Shown here piece by piece: positions 9,760 to 19,821 of a stretch of DNA of 64,000 nt. The stretch is from the NCBI GenBank assembly GCA_963752325.1, contig CAVVXU010000022.1, positions 186,001-250,000 of the forward strand. The letters run 5' to 3'. Origin of the DNA: CAVTJL01 sp963752325 (GTDB taxonomy: Bacteria; Pseudomonadota; Alphaproteobacteria; Geminicoccales; Geminicoccaceae). Under the pieces are notes generated by a model. The model was not told where the DNA came from, ran no database searches, and worked only from the letters and a program-made list of their open reading frames with translations. The number at the start of each line of letters is the position of its first letter. The first letter of the stretch is position 1. The translations under genes were made by a program, and so were the position numbers.

Positions 9760-11400
9760 TCAGCCGCGCCCGGGAAAGACACGGGCGAGGTAGGTAGCGA
9801 GGCCAGCCGCGTCACCGAGCGCGCCGCGCCAGCCCACATGCCCGTCCGGCCGCACCAGCCAAGCGGCGCCGGTCCCGTAGGCGGCGGCGAAGTTGCCCTC
9901 GGCATCGACGAGGGAAGCGATGTGATAGCGCCAAGCCGGTGCAGCGCCGGCGGGTGCGATGGCGACGATGCGGACCTGGTCGGCGAGCCCGGGGAGGACG
10001 GTCTCGGCGAGGCGCTCGAGGTGCTGCTCGGCAAAGGGGTCCACCGGGTCGACGGGTACCAAAAGAACGTGCTCGGTGCCGCGCAGCAGATCGAACATGC
10101 GCAAGGGAAAGTGGACGCGCCGGCGGCGGAGCCCGTTGGCATCGGGCGCGCGGTCGCCCGCAGCCGGCCCCGGCCCGTCGGGCAGTCCCTCGGCGACCCA
10201 GCCAGTCTGTCGATAGGAGACGCGGATCTGGGTGTCGGCCAGCCGGTCGCGTGGGCCGGGCTCGCGACCGAACCGCCTGCTCGCCCGGAGGGTCCGCTCG
10301 ATCGTCTCCTTGCCGACCGGCCGCCGCTCCGCCTCGTAGCTGTCGAGGAAGGACGGATCGGCGCCGCCCCGCATCACGAGTGCCAGCTTCCAGGCGAGAT
10401 TGTAGGCGTCCTGAATGCCGGTGTTCATGCCCTGGCCGCCGGTGGGCGGGTGGATGTGCGCGGCGTCGCCGGCGATGAAGCAGCGGCCTGCGCGGTAGCG
10501 GGCGGCCAGCCGCATGCTGATGCGGAAGATCGAGGACCAGCGCAGGTCCGAGAGGGCGGGCGGGCCCGGCACCAGCGCGTCGGCCACGGCCTGAAGATGC
10601 CGGAGCGTCGGCGTCGCGCGCTCGGACTGGATGCCGTGGTCCGTGCCGTCGGGAGCCGCGGCGAGCTCGGGCGGCGCCATCATCGAGACGCGGTAGCGCC
10701 CGGGCTCGACGAGCGGAATGGCGATGAACATGTCGGGGGCTGCGTCGGGATTGAGCTTGAGCGCCCTCAGCGCCTGGCCACGCGGCAGGTCCCAGGCGAT
10801 GGCGACGTCGCCCAGCATGAACTCCATCGGAAAGGCATCGCCCTCGAAAGCGATGCCCAGCGCCCGACGCACCGCGCTGTGGGCGCCGTCGCAGCCCACC
10901 AGATAGTCGAAGGAGGCGCTCTCCCGGTGGCCGTCGCCCTCGAGCACGACCGTGACGCCGGCACCCTCCTGCTCGAGCGCCGTCAGCGCCACACCGCGCT
11001 CGACCGCGATGCCGAGGCGCCCCAGATGGCGCGCGAGCAGGCGCTCGGTCTCGAACTGCGGCAGGCCGAGCTGGCCGAAGGGCAGCTCGGAGAGGTCGGG
11101 CATGGCCTCGTCCCTGACCTGGCCCTGGATGACCGAGCGCATGCCCTCGAGCCAGCGACCGGCGTCGATCATGGCCTGCGCGATGCCCATGTCGTCCCAG
11201 ATCTCGACCGTGCGCGGCGTGACGCCGAGGGCCCGGCAGTAGGGCGAGGGCTTCGTCAGACGCTCGACGATCCGGCAGCCCACGCCGTGGCGTGCCAGCT
11301 CGGCCGCCATGGTGAGGCCCACGGGGCCGGCGCCGACGACCAGCACCCGGGCTGTCGCGTTGCCCTGCGGCTCCGCGTCGACGTCTGCTCGGCCGGGCAT
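9760..11400 (-). CDS. FAD-dependent aromatic monooxygenase (PheA/TfdB-like)
   Basis: This 546-residue class A flavoprotein hydroxylase has the FAD dinucleotide fold G23-x-G25-x-x-G28, the DGAHSAVRRALG segment and the second FAD motif GDAAHIHPPTGGQGMNTGIQDA. The C-terminal ~150 residues form the thioredoxin-like domain seen in phenol and resorcinol hydroxylases. It would hydroxylate a phenolic or related ring using NAD(P)H and O2. It follows a hydroxypyruvate-isomerase-like gene after 35 bases on the same strand. The exact substrate cannot be assigned. Confidence 0.88.
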   Translation of the reverse strand: MPGRADVDAEPQGNATARVLVVGAGPVGLTMAAELARHGVGCRIVERLTKPSPYCRALGVTPRTVEIWDDMGIAQAMIDAGRWLEGMRSVIQGQVRDEAMPDLSELPFGQLGLPQFETERLLARHLGRLGIAVERGVALTALEQEGAGVTVVLEGDGHRESASFDYLVGCDGAHSAVRRALGIAFEGDAFPMEFMLGDVAIAWDLPRGQALRALKLNPDAAPDMFIAIPLVEPGRYRVSMMAPPELAAAPDGTDHGIQSERATPTLRHLQAVADALVPGPPALSDLRWSSIFRISMRLAARYRAGRCFIAGDAAHIHPPTGGQGMNTGIQDAYNLAWKLALVMRGGADPSFLDSYEAERRPVGKETIERTLRASRRFGREPGPRDRLADTQIRVSYRQTGWVAEGLPDGPGPAAGDRAPDANGLRRRRVHFPLRMFDLLRGTEHVLLVPVDPVDPFAEQHLERLAETVLPGLADQVRIVAIAPAGAAPAWRYHIASLVDAEGNFAAAYGTGAAWLVRPDGHVGWRGALGDAAGLATYLARVFPGRG

Positions 11401-11435
11401 CTTCCTCGTCCTTCTGTCGCGGCCCGGGACCGATG

Positions 11436-12227
11436 TCAGCCGCGATCCTCGGTGTCGAGCGTGAAGGCGGCACGGAAGCGCTGGAGCGCCAGCTCGTCGT
11501 CGCCCGAGGCCCAGGCCTCGAGGCCGATGGTGCCGCGATAGCCGATCCCGGCCAAGGTCCTCGCGATGGCAGGATAGTTGATCTCGCCCGTGCCGGGCTC
11601 GCAGCGGCCCGGCACGTCGGCAACCTGGACCTCGCCGATGAGCGGGCCGGCGCGGCGGATCAGCTCGATCAGGTTCCCCTCGCCGATCTGCGCATGATAG
11701 ATGTCGAGCATCAGCCGCAAGTGCGGGCTGCCCACGGCCTCGACCAGGGCGATGGTGTCGGCCGCCCGGCCGAACGGCACCCCCGGATGATCGACCGGGG
11801 CATTGAGGTTCTCGAGCACGAAGACGACGCCCTCGCGGCGGCCGAGATCAGCCACGCGGCGCAGCGTGCGCTCGGCCGCGAGCCACATGGCGCCCGTGAC
11901 CTCGTGGACAGGCTTGATCGGCAGCCCCCTGTCGTCGAGGCCGGTGCCGTGGAGGTTGAGGCGCGGGCAGCCCAGACGCTCCGCCACCGCGATCGACTGC
12001 TCGGCCGTGCGCAGGAGCTCGTCGGCACCCGCGGGCTCGATCAGATCGCCTCGCACATAGCCGGTCATCGAGGAGAAGGTGGCGCCCGTGCGGATCAGGG
12101 CGTCGATGTCGTGCTTCGTCCAGTCCCAGATCTCGACCTCGAATCCGAGCCCGCTGATCCGCCGGACCCGCTCCTCGACCGGCAGGCTGCGGAAAAGCAT
12201 CTCGGCACAGGCTGCAAGGGTGAACAT
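11436..12227 (-). CDS. Hydroxypyruvate isomerase-like TIM-barrel protein
   Basis: A 263-residue AP-endonuclease-2-type TIM barrel of the Hyi family. It shows the metal/catalytic landmarks FVLENLN (Glu), LRLMLDIYHAQI, GEVQVADVPGRCEPGTGEINY and IGLEAW. The family interconverts hydroxypyruvate and tartronate semialdehyde or isomerises similar sugars. The start at 12227 is supported by GGGAGG 5 bases upstream; the frame is open far beyond. It lies just upstream of the flavin monooxygenase in the same direction, which suggests a shared catabolic operon. Confidence 0.85.
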   Translation of the reverse strand: MFTLAACAEMLFRSLPVEERVRRISGLGFEVEIWDWTKHDIDALIRTGATFSSMTGYVRGDLIEPAGADELLRTAEQSIAVAERLGCPRLNLHGTGLDDRGLPIKPVHEVTGAMWLAAERTLRRVADLGRREGVVFVLENLNAPVDHPGVPFGRAADTIALVEAVGSPHLRLMLDIYHAQIGEGNLIELIRRAGPLIGEVQVADVPGRCEPGTGEINYPAIARTLAGIGYRGTIGLEAWASGDDELALQRFRAAFTLDTEDRG

Positions 12228-12395
12228 CGCTGCCTCCCAGCGTGTCGTGGCCATGGCCGGCCTGAAAGCAGCTTCTGCGCCGGCACCGGCCGCTTGCCTA
12301 GACCCTTCGAGGGCGGCGACCCAGCGCCCTTCCCGCGTCAGGGCCGATGGGCTAGCAGAGGCTGCGCAAGCGGCGTCATCCGAGGATACGGCACC

Positions 12396-13163
12396 ATGAG
12401 TCTGGCCGCGAGGCTGGCCGCCCTTTTTCTTGTCGTGCTGACGGCGCTGGCCGTGCCGGTGGTGACCCGGGCGGCGGCGCCCGGCATCAACGGCAAGGGC
12501 GACCGGCAGACGATCCCGGAGGCCACGCCCACCTGGAACGCGGTGGGCCGGGTGAACCGGGCGACGGGCGGCTTCTGCACCGGCGTCCTCGTCGGCCCGG
12601 ACCAGGTGATGACGACGGCCACCTGCGCCTGGGACTATGAGCATCATCGCTTCCTGCCGCCCGACACGCTGCATTTCGTCGCCGGCTATCGACAGGACCG
12701 CTGGGTAGCGCATGCGCGGGCCACGGCGATCCGCACCGATCCCCGGCTCGAGATGGACAAGAATGGCCGGCCGCAAAGCCTGCTGCTGGACTGGGTCGTG
12801 CTGACGCTCGACAAGCCGATCGCCGACAGCGCGCGCGTACGGCCCATGCCCATCGCCGGACCGTCCGACCGCGCGGGGCTCACCACGGGCGCTTTGCTGG
12901 CACGAGCCGGCTATGGGCCCGATCGGCCTTATCTGCCCGTGCTGGTCCAGCCCTGCCGTGTCGTGGCGCTCGCCGACGGCGGCCAGCTCCTGCTGCACGA
13001 CTGCGACGCCGGCCCGGGCGACCAGGGCTCGCCGATCCTGATCCGGCGATCCGACGGCTGGGCGCTGCTGGCGCTACAGGTCGCGGTCGTGGACTATCGG
13101 GGCAAGCCCACGGACGCCGCCGTGCTGCTGGCCCGCGAGCTGCCGGCGAGCGCGTTCCGCTGA
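12396..13163 (+). CDS. Secreted trypsin-fold protein lacking catalytic His and Ser
   Basis: This 255-residue protein has a Sec signal peptide (cleavage near TRA-AAP) and a chymotrypsin-fold body. The segment corresponding to TAAHC reads TTATC, placing Thr76 where the catalytic His should be. Asp132 (LLLDWVVL) is kept. The GDSGSP loop reads GDQGSP, placing Gln210 at the nucleophile. Disulfide-type cysteines (77, and CRV/CDAG later) remain. It is therefore predicted to be a pseudoprotease in the periplasm. GAGGA lies 9 bases before the ATG. It is divergent from the Hyi-like gene. Confidence 0.82.
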   Translation: MSLAARLAALFLVVLTALAVPVVTRAAAPGINGKGDRQTIPEATPTWNAVGRVNRATGGFCTGVLVGPDQVMTTATCAWDYEHHRFLPPDTLHFVAGYRQDRWVAHARATAIRTDPRLEMDKNGRPQSLLLDWVVLTLDKPIADSARVRPMPIAGPSDRAGLTTGALLARAGYGPDRPYLPVLVQPCRVVALADGGQLLLHDCDAGPGDQGSPILIRRSDGWALLALQVAVVDYRGKPTDAAVLLARELPASAFR

Positions 13164-13245
13164 GCGCGGGCCCGAGACGGCGCGACCGAGCCGGCCTGTC
13201 ACGCGAGGCTGCGAGACGACACGCCGGGGCGGGATCCGCCAGCGG

Positions 13246-15006
13246 CTACTCCGGCAGGCCGGCCAAGCGCAGCGCCTCGTGCCAGCGGGCGCGATGCTCG
13301 GCCCGCCGCAGCGGAAAGAACTCGTTCAGGGTGCCGAGCCGCAGCTCCGGCGCGATGCGACGAAGGCTTTCCAGCTCCGAGCGCGCCGGAGCGGACTCGC
13401 CCAGCAGGGCATGGCTGGCCGCCGTGATCAACTCGGCGAAGATCGAATCGGGGCGTCCCCTGGCGGCTGCCGGCACCAATGCGAGCGCCTGGCCGGGCCG
13501 GCCCGCGAGGAAGTGCGCGAACGCCATCGCGATCTGCATGCTGAACATGTGCGGATCGGTCGGGTTGATGCGCATGGCCCTCGCGACTCGGACGATGGTC
13601 TCGTCCGGCTCGCCCTGGTAGGCCTTGATCCAGCCGCTGAACAGCCAGGCCCAGGCGAGGTTGGGGTTGAGCGCGAGCGCCCGCTCGGTGAGCGCCGCCC
13701 CAACGTCCACCTCGCCCACCACGAAGGCGAGGGCGATGCCGGCGGTGCAGAGCGCCACGGCGTCGTCCTGGCCGAGCTCGGCGGCACGTCGGGCCAGCCG
13801 CTCGGTCTCGGCCACCTCCCCGCGCCGATCGGTCATCCAGCCGCCGTGCTTGCGTTGCGCGTAGCATCGCGCCGCCATGCCATAGGCCGCGGCGAACTCC
13901 GGATCGAGCTCGATGGCCCGATAGAAGAGCCGCAGCGCCTCCCCATTTCCCTCCCTGGTCCAGGGGTGCAGGGCCGCGAGGCCACGGAGGTAGTAGTCAT
14001 AGGCATCGAGGCTGTCGGTGGGCTTCCGTCGCGAGCGGGCGATCTCGGCCTGCTCGAGCTTGGGAGCGATGGCGGCGATCACGCTCGCCGTGACCTGATC
14101 CTGCAGATCGAAGACGTCCTCGAGCACGCCGTCGAACCGGTCCGCGGAGAGATGCATGCCACTCGCCGCGTCGATCAGCTGGCCGTTGATCCGCATCCGG
14201 CTGCCGGCCTTGCGCACGCTGCCCTCGAGAACGTAGCGGACGCCGAGCTCGCGGCCGACCTGCTTCACGTCGACGGCGCGGCCCTTGTAGATGAAGCTCG
14301 AGTTGCGGGCGATGACGAACAGGCCGGAGATCTTCGACAGCGCGGTGATGATCTCCTCCGCCATGCCGTCGGCGAAATAGTCCTGCTCGGGATCGCCGCT
14401 CAGGTTCGCGAAAGGCAGCACCGCAAGCGAGGGCATGTCCGGGAGCGGCAAGGTCAAAGCCGGGCGTGCTGCGCCGGTCTCATCGAAACGCACGCGATAG
14501 ACGCGGACCGGCCGGGCGATGTTCTTGAGGTGCTGCTCGCCCAGGAACTCGATCGCGTAGTCGAGCTTGCCCTGCAGGTGGTCGTAGGCCGTGCCGGAAA
14601 CGAGCACGCCGCCAGGGTCGGCGAGCTGCTCCAGCCGCGAGGCCAGGATCACGCCATCGCCCAGCAGATCCTCGCCCTCGACCACCACATCGCCGAGGTT
14701 GACGCCGATGCGGAGGCGGACACGGCGCTCGGGCGGATGCTGGCTCCCCGCGGCGTCGGCCGCGCGCTGGATAGATACCGCGCAAGCGACGGCATCGACC
14801 ACCGAGGCGAACTCGACGATGAGCCCGTCACCCAAGAGCTTGACGAGGCGGCCGTGCCGCTCCTGGAGGCGCGGGGCGATCAGCTCGCGGCGCATGGCAT
14901 CGACCGCGGCCAGCGTGCCTGCCTCGTCCGCCTCCATCATCCGCGAGTAGCCGACGACGTCGGCCGCCATGATCGCGGCAAGGCGCCGCTCCTGAGGTGC
15001 CGCCAT
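13246..15006 (-). CDS. Class III adenylate/guanylate cyclase with TolB-like and TPR domains
   Basis: This 586-residue signalling protein has an N-terminal cyclase domain (residues ~8-170) with metal Asp in AADVVGYSRMM and in KLLGDGLIVEF. A linker is followed by a TolB/FlgO-like domain (from PSLAVLPFANLSGDPEQDYFADG to SADRFDGV) and a C-terminal TPR superhelix from ~330 (YYLRGLAALHPWTREGNGEA, AIELDPEFAAAYGMAARCYA). This arrangement is common in alphaproteobacteria. It would make cAMP or cGMP in the cytoplasm, with TPRs taking part in protein contacts. There is no obvious membrane segment. Confidence 0.9.
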   Translation of the reverse strand: MAAPQERRLAAIMAADVVGYSRMMEADEAGTLAAVDAMRRELIAPRLQERHGRLVKLLGDGLIVEFASVVDAVACAVSIQRAADAAGSQHPPERRVRLRIGVNLGDVVVEGEDLLGDGVILASRLEQLADPGGVLVSGTAYDHLQGKLDYAIEFLGEQHLKNIARPVRVYRVRFDETGAARPALTLPLPDMPSLAVLPFANLSGDPEQDYFADGMAEEIITALSKISGLFVIARNSSFIYKGRAVDVKQVGRELGVRYVLEGSVRKAGSRMRINGQLIDAASGMHLSADRFDGVLEDVFDLQDQVTASVIAAIAPKLEQAEIARSRRKPTDSLDAYDYYLRGLAALHPWTREGNGEALRLFYRAIELDPEFAAAYGMAARCYAQRKHGGWMTDRRGEVAETERLARRAAELGQDDAVALCTAGIALAFVVGEVDVGAALTERALALNPNLAWAWLFSGWIKAYQGEPDETIVRVARAMRINPTDPHMFSMQIAMAFAHFLAGRPGQALALVPAAARGRPDSIFAELITAASHALLGESAPARSELESLRRIAPELRLGTLNEFFPLRRAEHRARWHEALRLAGLPE

Positions 15007-15072
15007 CCCAGCGCTCCGGATCGCGTCGGATCATGACGCGATCTTAACTATACGGTGAGCGGCTCCGGGCCG

Positions 15073-16966
15073 CTAGCGCGCATAGCCGAGCTCACCCAGG
15101 CTCTCCTTGATCTCCTCGATGATGGCCGGGTCGTCGATGGTGGCCGGCATCGTCCAGGGCGTGGCGTCGGCGATCTTCTTCATCGTGCCGCGCAGGATCT
15201 TGCCGGAGCGCGTCTTGGGCAGGCGCTTGACCACGGCGACGAGCTTGAAGGCGGCAACGGGGCCGATCTCGTTGCGCACGCGGGCGACGAGCTCGCGCTG
15301 GATCTCGGCCGCGGTGCGGTCGACGCCGGCCTTGAGGACGACGAGGCCCAACGGAAGCTCGCCCTTGAGGTCGTCCTTCACGCCGATCACCGCGCACTCG
15401 GCAACATCCTTATGGCCGGCCAGGACCTCCTCCATCTGCCCGGTCGAGAGCCGATGGCCGGCCACGTTGATGACGTCGTCGGTGCGACCCATCACGAAGA
15501 GGTAGCCGTCCTCGTCCCGGTAGCCGGCGTCACCGGTGAGATAGTAGCCCGGATACTGGCTCATGTAGGCCTGCTCGAACCGTGCGTCGTTCTGCCAGAG
15601 CGTCGGCAGCGAGCCCGGCGGCAGCGGCAGCTTGATGCAGATGGCACCCACCGTGCCGTCGGGCACCTCGTGACCCAGCTCGTCCAGGATCCGAACGTCG
15701 TAGCCCGGCACCGGCTTGGTGGGCGAGCCCGGCTTCACCGGCAGCCGCTCGATGCCGACAGGGTTGGTGACGATGGGCCAGCCGGTCTCGGTCTGCCACC
15801 AATGGTCGATGACCGGCACGCCGAGCTGGGCCTCGGCCCAGAGCAGCGTGTCGGGATCGCAGCGCTCGCCCGCGAGGAAGAGCGTGCGGAAGCCGCCGAG
15901 GTCGTAGCTGGCGCAGGAACGTCGGCCTCGGGATCCTCCTTGCGGATCGCGCGGAAGGCCGTGGGCGCGGTGAAGAGCGCGCCACCTTGTGCTGGCTGAT
16001 GACCCGCCAGTAGGCGCCGGGATCGGGCGTGCCGACCGGCTTGCCCTCGTAGAGGATGGTCGTGTTGCCGTTCAGCAGCGGGCCGTAGACGATGTAGCTG
16101 TGGCCCACCACCCAGCCGACGTCGGAGGCTGCCCAGAAGACCTCGCCGGGCTCGACGCCGTAGAGGTGGCGCATGCTCCAGAGGAGCGCCGTGGCGTGGC
16201 CGCCATTGTCGCGCACGATGCCCTTGGGCTGGCCGGTCGTGCCGGAGGTGTAGAGAATGTAAAGCGGGTCGGTGGCCTCGACCGGCACGCAGTCGACCGG
16301 ATGCGCCCGGGCCATGCAATCGTCCCAGTCGAGGTCCCGCTCCGGGATCAACTCGGCCTCGGCCTGCGGCCGCTGAAGGAGGATGCAGTGGCGGGGCTTG
16401 TGGCGCGCCTGGGCGATCGCCGCATCGAGCATGGGCTTGTAGCGCACCACCCGGCCCGGCTCGAGGCCGCAGGAGGCCGAGAGGATCAGGACGGGCTTCG
16501 CGTCGTCGATGCGGGTTGCCAGCTCGTGGGCCGCAAAGCCGCCGAAGACGACCGAATGGACGGCGCCGATGCGGGCGCAGGCGAGCATGGCGATCACCGC
16601 CTCGGGCACCATCGGCATATAGAGAATGATGCGGTCGCCATGGCGGGCGCCGTGCTGCACCAGCGCGCCGGCAAATCGCGCGACCAGCGCCGTCAGCTCG
16701 GCATAGGTGAAGGTGCGGACCAAACCCGTGATCGGGCTGTCGTAGATCAGCGCCGGCTGGGCGCCGCGCCCGGCGGCGACGTGGCGGTCGAGCGCGTTGA
16801 AACAGGTGTTGAGCCGGCCGCCCTCGAGCCATCGGGCAAAGGGCGGGCGATCGAAGTTCCGGACGCGGGTCCAGCGGCGGTCCCAGTGCAGCGCCTCAGC
16901 CGCCTCACCCCAAAAGCCTTCGGGATCGCGGAGCGACCGCTCGTAGAGGCGCGCATAAGGTCCCAT
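15073..16966 (-). pseudogene. prpE: Propionyl-CoA synthetase PrpE, frame interrupted by clustered indels
   Basis: The N-terminal part (16966 to ~15983) has the acyl-CoA synthetase motif YILYTSGTTGQPKGIVRDN and PrpE-specific FWAASDVGWVVGHSYIVYGP. The C-terminal part has HWWQTETGWPI, GDAGYRDEDGYLFVMGRTDDVINVAGHRL and the acetylatable lysine motif PKTRSGKILR. Between them the frame changes three times: one base appears missing near 15980, and extra bases appear near 15920 and 15907. With these restored the protein is continuous. It would activate propionate (or acetate) with ATP and CoA. The start at 16966 follows AGGGGG. Conserved sequence in every piece points to sequencing error rather than decay. 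Confidence 0.85.
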
Positions 16967-17158
16967 CAACCAGCCCCCTGCCGTCATTCGGGCGACCATA
17001 GGAAGGAAGCCGGCCGTCGACAACGCGGCGGAATGGCTGCAGGCCGGGCCGGCTTTGCACGTCCTTTCAGCGGCTACGTCGCGTTCTTTTGCGTGGCGCC
17101 GCCTCCTCCCCTACTCTAGAGGCTCTTCGCTCCCCGGGAGCGAGCGGCGAGAAGTGCT

Positions 17159-19804
17159 ATGGAATCCACGATCTTTGCCTACATAGCGAGGCACAGCTGG
17201 CGCCAGCAGCTGATCATCCTGGGCCTGACGCTGCTGTCGTTCCCGCCGCTCTACTTCACGCTCGTCCTGCCCAAGACGATCATCAACCGGGCGCTCAGTG
17301 GGAACGGCGGCGCCCATGAGATGCTGGGCTACCGGCTGGACCAGCTGCACTACCTCTTCGTGCTCTGCGGCATGTTCCTGGCGCTGGTCCTGATCAGCGG
17401 GCTCTTGAAGTACGTCTTGAACGTCTATGCCGGGATCGTGGCCGAGCGGATGCTGCGCCGCATCCGCTATCAGCTCTACGACCATGTGCTCCGCTTCCCG
17501 CTGCCCCAGTTCCGCCGCGTCAGCCAGGGCGAGCTGGTCCAGATGGTCAACGCCGAGACCGAGGCCTTGGGCGGCTATGTCGGCGACGCGCTGGCCGTGC
17601 CGGCCTTCCAGGGCGGCACGCTGATCACGACCCTGACCTTCATGTTCATGCAGGACCCGATCCTGGGCTTCGCCGCGGTCGCCCTCTATCCGCTGCAGAT
17701 GTACCTGATCCCGAAGCTGCAGCGGCAGGTGAACCAGCTGGGCAAGCTGCGCATCCAGCAGGTGCGCCGCAACGCCGAGCGGATCAGCGAGACGGCCGTG
17801 GGCGTGCGCGACATCCGCGCCAACGCCACGGCCCCGCTCGAGCTCAGCCGCTTCAGCCAGCAGCTGGGCGAGGTGTTCTGGATCCGCTTCGACATCTACA
17901 AGAAGAAGTTCCTCATCAAGTTCCTCAACAATTTCATCGCCCAGCTGGGCCCTTTCTTCTTCTTCTCGATCGGCGGCTATCTCGTGATCCAGGGCCAGAT
18001 CACGCTGGGCGCCCTCGTTGCCGTGGTGGGCGCCCAGAAGGACCTGGCCTCGCCCTGGCGCGAGCTCTTGACCTACTATCAGACGATGTACGACGTGAAG
18101 ATCAAGTACGAGCAGGTCGTGGTGCAGTTCGCCCCGCCCGGCCTGCGCGACGAGTCCTTGATGCTGGACGAGCCCGAGACGCCGCCCAAGCTCGACGGGC
18201 CGCTTCGCGCCGTCAACGTCACGCTCACCGACGACCAGGGCGAGACCATCCTCGATGGCCTGAGCTTCGAGCTCGACCTGCCGAAGCACGTCGCGATCAC
18301 CGGCCCCGCGGGTGCGGGCAAGGAGGAGCTGACGCTCGTTCTCGCCGGGCTTCTCGAGCCGCATGCCGGCCGTGTCGTCCTGGGCGAGGCGGAGATGGCC
18401 CGGCTGCCGGACTCCGTGCTCGGCCGCAATCTCGCCTATGTGGGCGGGCAGCCTTACATCTTCGCCGGAACGATCGAGGACAACCTGCTCTACGGCCTGA
18501 AGCAGCGGCCAATCCACCCGCGCGAGCTTCCCGAGGATATGCGCCTGGAGTTCGAGCGGGCGATGGCCGAGGCGCGCCGCTCCGGCAACTCGCCCTACGA
18601 TCTCGACGCGGACTGGGTCGACTATGAGGCCGCCGGCATCAGCAATCCGGAGGAGCGCCTGCCGACGCTCGTCCGGGCGCTCGAGACGGCGCGGCTCGCC
18701 GACGACGTCTACGGGCTGGGGCTGCGTGGCACCGTGCCCCATGCGCAAGGATCGGACCTGGCAGGCCGGCTGCTCGAGGCACGCAAGCTGATGCGCCGGG
18801 AGCTGGCCGAGGATCCGCGCATCGCCCGGCTGGTCGAGCATTTCGATCCGCATCTCTTCAACGGCAACGCCACGGTGGCGGAGAACCTCCTGTTCGGGGC
18901 ACCCATCGGCAACACCTTCGAGATGGACCGCATCGCCGCCCATCCCTATGTGCTGGAGACGCTGGATGCGGTGGGGCTCACCGACGAGCTGCGCCGGGTA
19001 GGCCTCAAGGTGGCCGAGACGATGGTCGAGCTGTTCGCCGACCTGCCGCCCGACCACGAGTATTTCCGCCAGTTCAGCTTCATCGATCCCGAAGAGCTGC
19101 CGGAGTACAAGAGCCTGATCGGGCGCGCCGATCCGGAGCACCTGGAGGCGCTCAGCGCCGAGGACCGCGAGCGCCTCCTGTCGCTGCCCTTCAAGCTGAT
19201 CCCGGAGCGCCATCGGCTGGGCGTGGTCGACGACCAGCTCATCGCCAAGCTGGTCGACGCCCGCGCCTACTTCCGGGAGCATCTGCCCGACGATCTCGAG
19301 GGCGCCATCGCCTTCTTCGATCCGGAGGAGTTCAACCCGGCGAGCACGATCCAGGAGAACATCCTCTTCGGCAAGGTCGCCTACGGCCAGGCCCAGGCCG
19401 GGCAACGGATCGGTGACCTGCTGGCCCAGGTCGTGGATCAGCTCGACCTCCGAGCGCGCATCACGGAGGTCGGCCTGCAGGCCCCCTGCGGCGTCGGCGG
19501 CGGCCGCCTGACGGCAGCGCAGCGTCAGAAGCTCGCGCTCGCCCGGGCCATCCTCAAGCGCCCGCGGCTCACCATTCTTTATGATGGGACAGCCAATCTC
19601 GATCCGCTCGAGCAGGTGGCGGTGCGCGACCGGCTGCTCGAGGACCTCAAGGGCCGAAGCGTGATCTGGGCGGTCGGATCGCCGGACTGGGCCAGCCGGT
19701 TCGAGCATGTGCTGGCTCTGGAGGCTGGCCGGATCATCGCGCAGGGCCCCCCGAGCGAGGTCCTCGACCAGACCGGGACGGGCGGTTTGATGGCGGCCAA
19801 GTAG
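17159..19804 (+). CDS. Atypical ABC exporter-like protein with degenerate, expanded ATPase domain
   Basis: This 881-residue protein has an exporter-type membrane domain (about residues 1-320, including the GELVQMVNAETEALGGYVGD coupling region). It also has an ATPase domain far longer than normal. Walker A is GPAGAGKEE (382-390), with Glu in place of Ser/Thr. The signature region is GVGGGRLTAAQRQ (from 778). Walker B is ILYDGTANLD, with Gly810 at the catalytic Glu position, and the H-loop has no His. About 300 extra residues lie between, containing three copies of a TI/TVxxNxLFG motif near 438, 572 and 730. ATP hydrolysis is doubtful. It is followed after 17 bases by a cyclic-nucleotide-binding protein. 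Confidence 0.85.
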   Translation: MESTIFAYIARHSWRQQLIILGLTLLSFPPLYFTLVLPKTIINRALSGNGGAHEMLGYRLDQLHYLFVLCGMFLALVLISGLLKYVLNVYAGIVAERMLRRIRYQLYDHVLRFPLPQFRRVSQGELVQMVNAETEALGGYVGDALAVPAFQGGTLITTLTFMFMQDPILGFAAVALYPLQMYLIPKLQRQVNQLGKLRIQQVRRNAERISETAVGVRDIRANATAPLELSRFSQQLGEVFWIRFDIYKKKFLIKFLNNFIAQLGPFFFFSIGGYLVIQGQITLGALVAVVGAQKDLASPWRELLTYYQTMYDVKIKYEQVVVQFAPPGLRDESLMLDEPETPPKLDGPLRAVNVTLTDDQGETILDGLSFELDLPKHVAITGPAGAGKEELTLVLAGLLEPHAGRVVLGEAEMARLPDSVLGRNLAYVGGQPYIFAGTIEDNLLYGLKQRPIHPRELPEDMRLEFERAMAEARRSGNSPYDLDADWVDYEAAGISNPEERLPTLVRALETARLADDVYGLGLRGTVPHAQGSDLAGRLLEARKLMRRELAEDPRIARLVEHFDPHLFNGNATVAENLLFGAPIGNTFEMDRIAAHPYVLETLDAVGLTDELRRVGLKVAETMVELFADLPPDHEYFRQFSFIDPEELPEYKSLIGRADPEHLEALSAEDRERLLSLPFKLIPERHRLGVVDDQLIAKLVDARAYFREHLPDDLEGAIAFFDPEEFNPASTIQENILFGKVAYGQAQAGQRIGDLLAQVVDQLDLRARITEVGLQAPCGVGGGRLTAAQRQKLALARAILKRPRLTILYDGTANLDPLEQVAVRDRLLEDLKGRSVIWAVGSPDWASRFEHVLALEAGRIIAQGPPSEVLDQTGTGGLMAAK

Positions 19805-19821
19805 AAGGAGATGCAGCGGTC

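Noticed and set aside
9682..11541. 619-residue plus-strand open frame
   Set aside because: It is antisense to the FAD monooxygenase; the real gene has clear FAD motifs and this frame has none.
17111..19708. 865-residue minus-strand open frame
   Set aside because: It mirrors the ABC-like gene in the opposite frame, with no domain motifs and no start signal.
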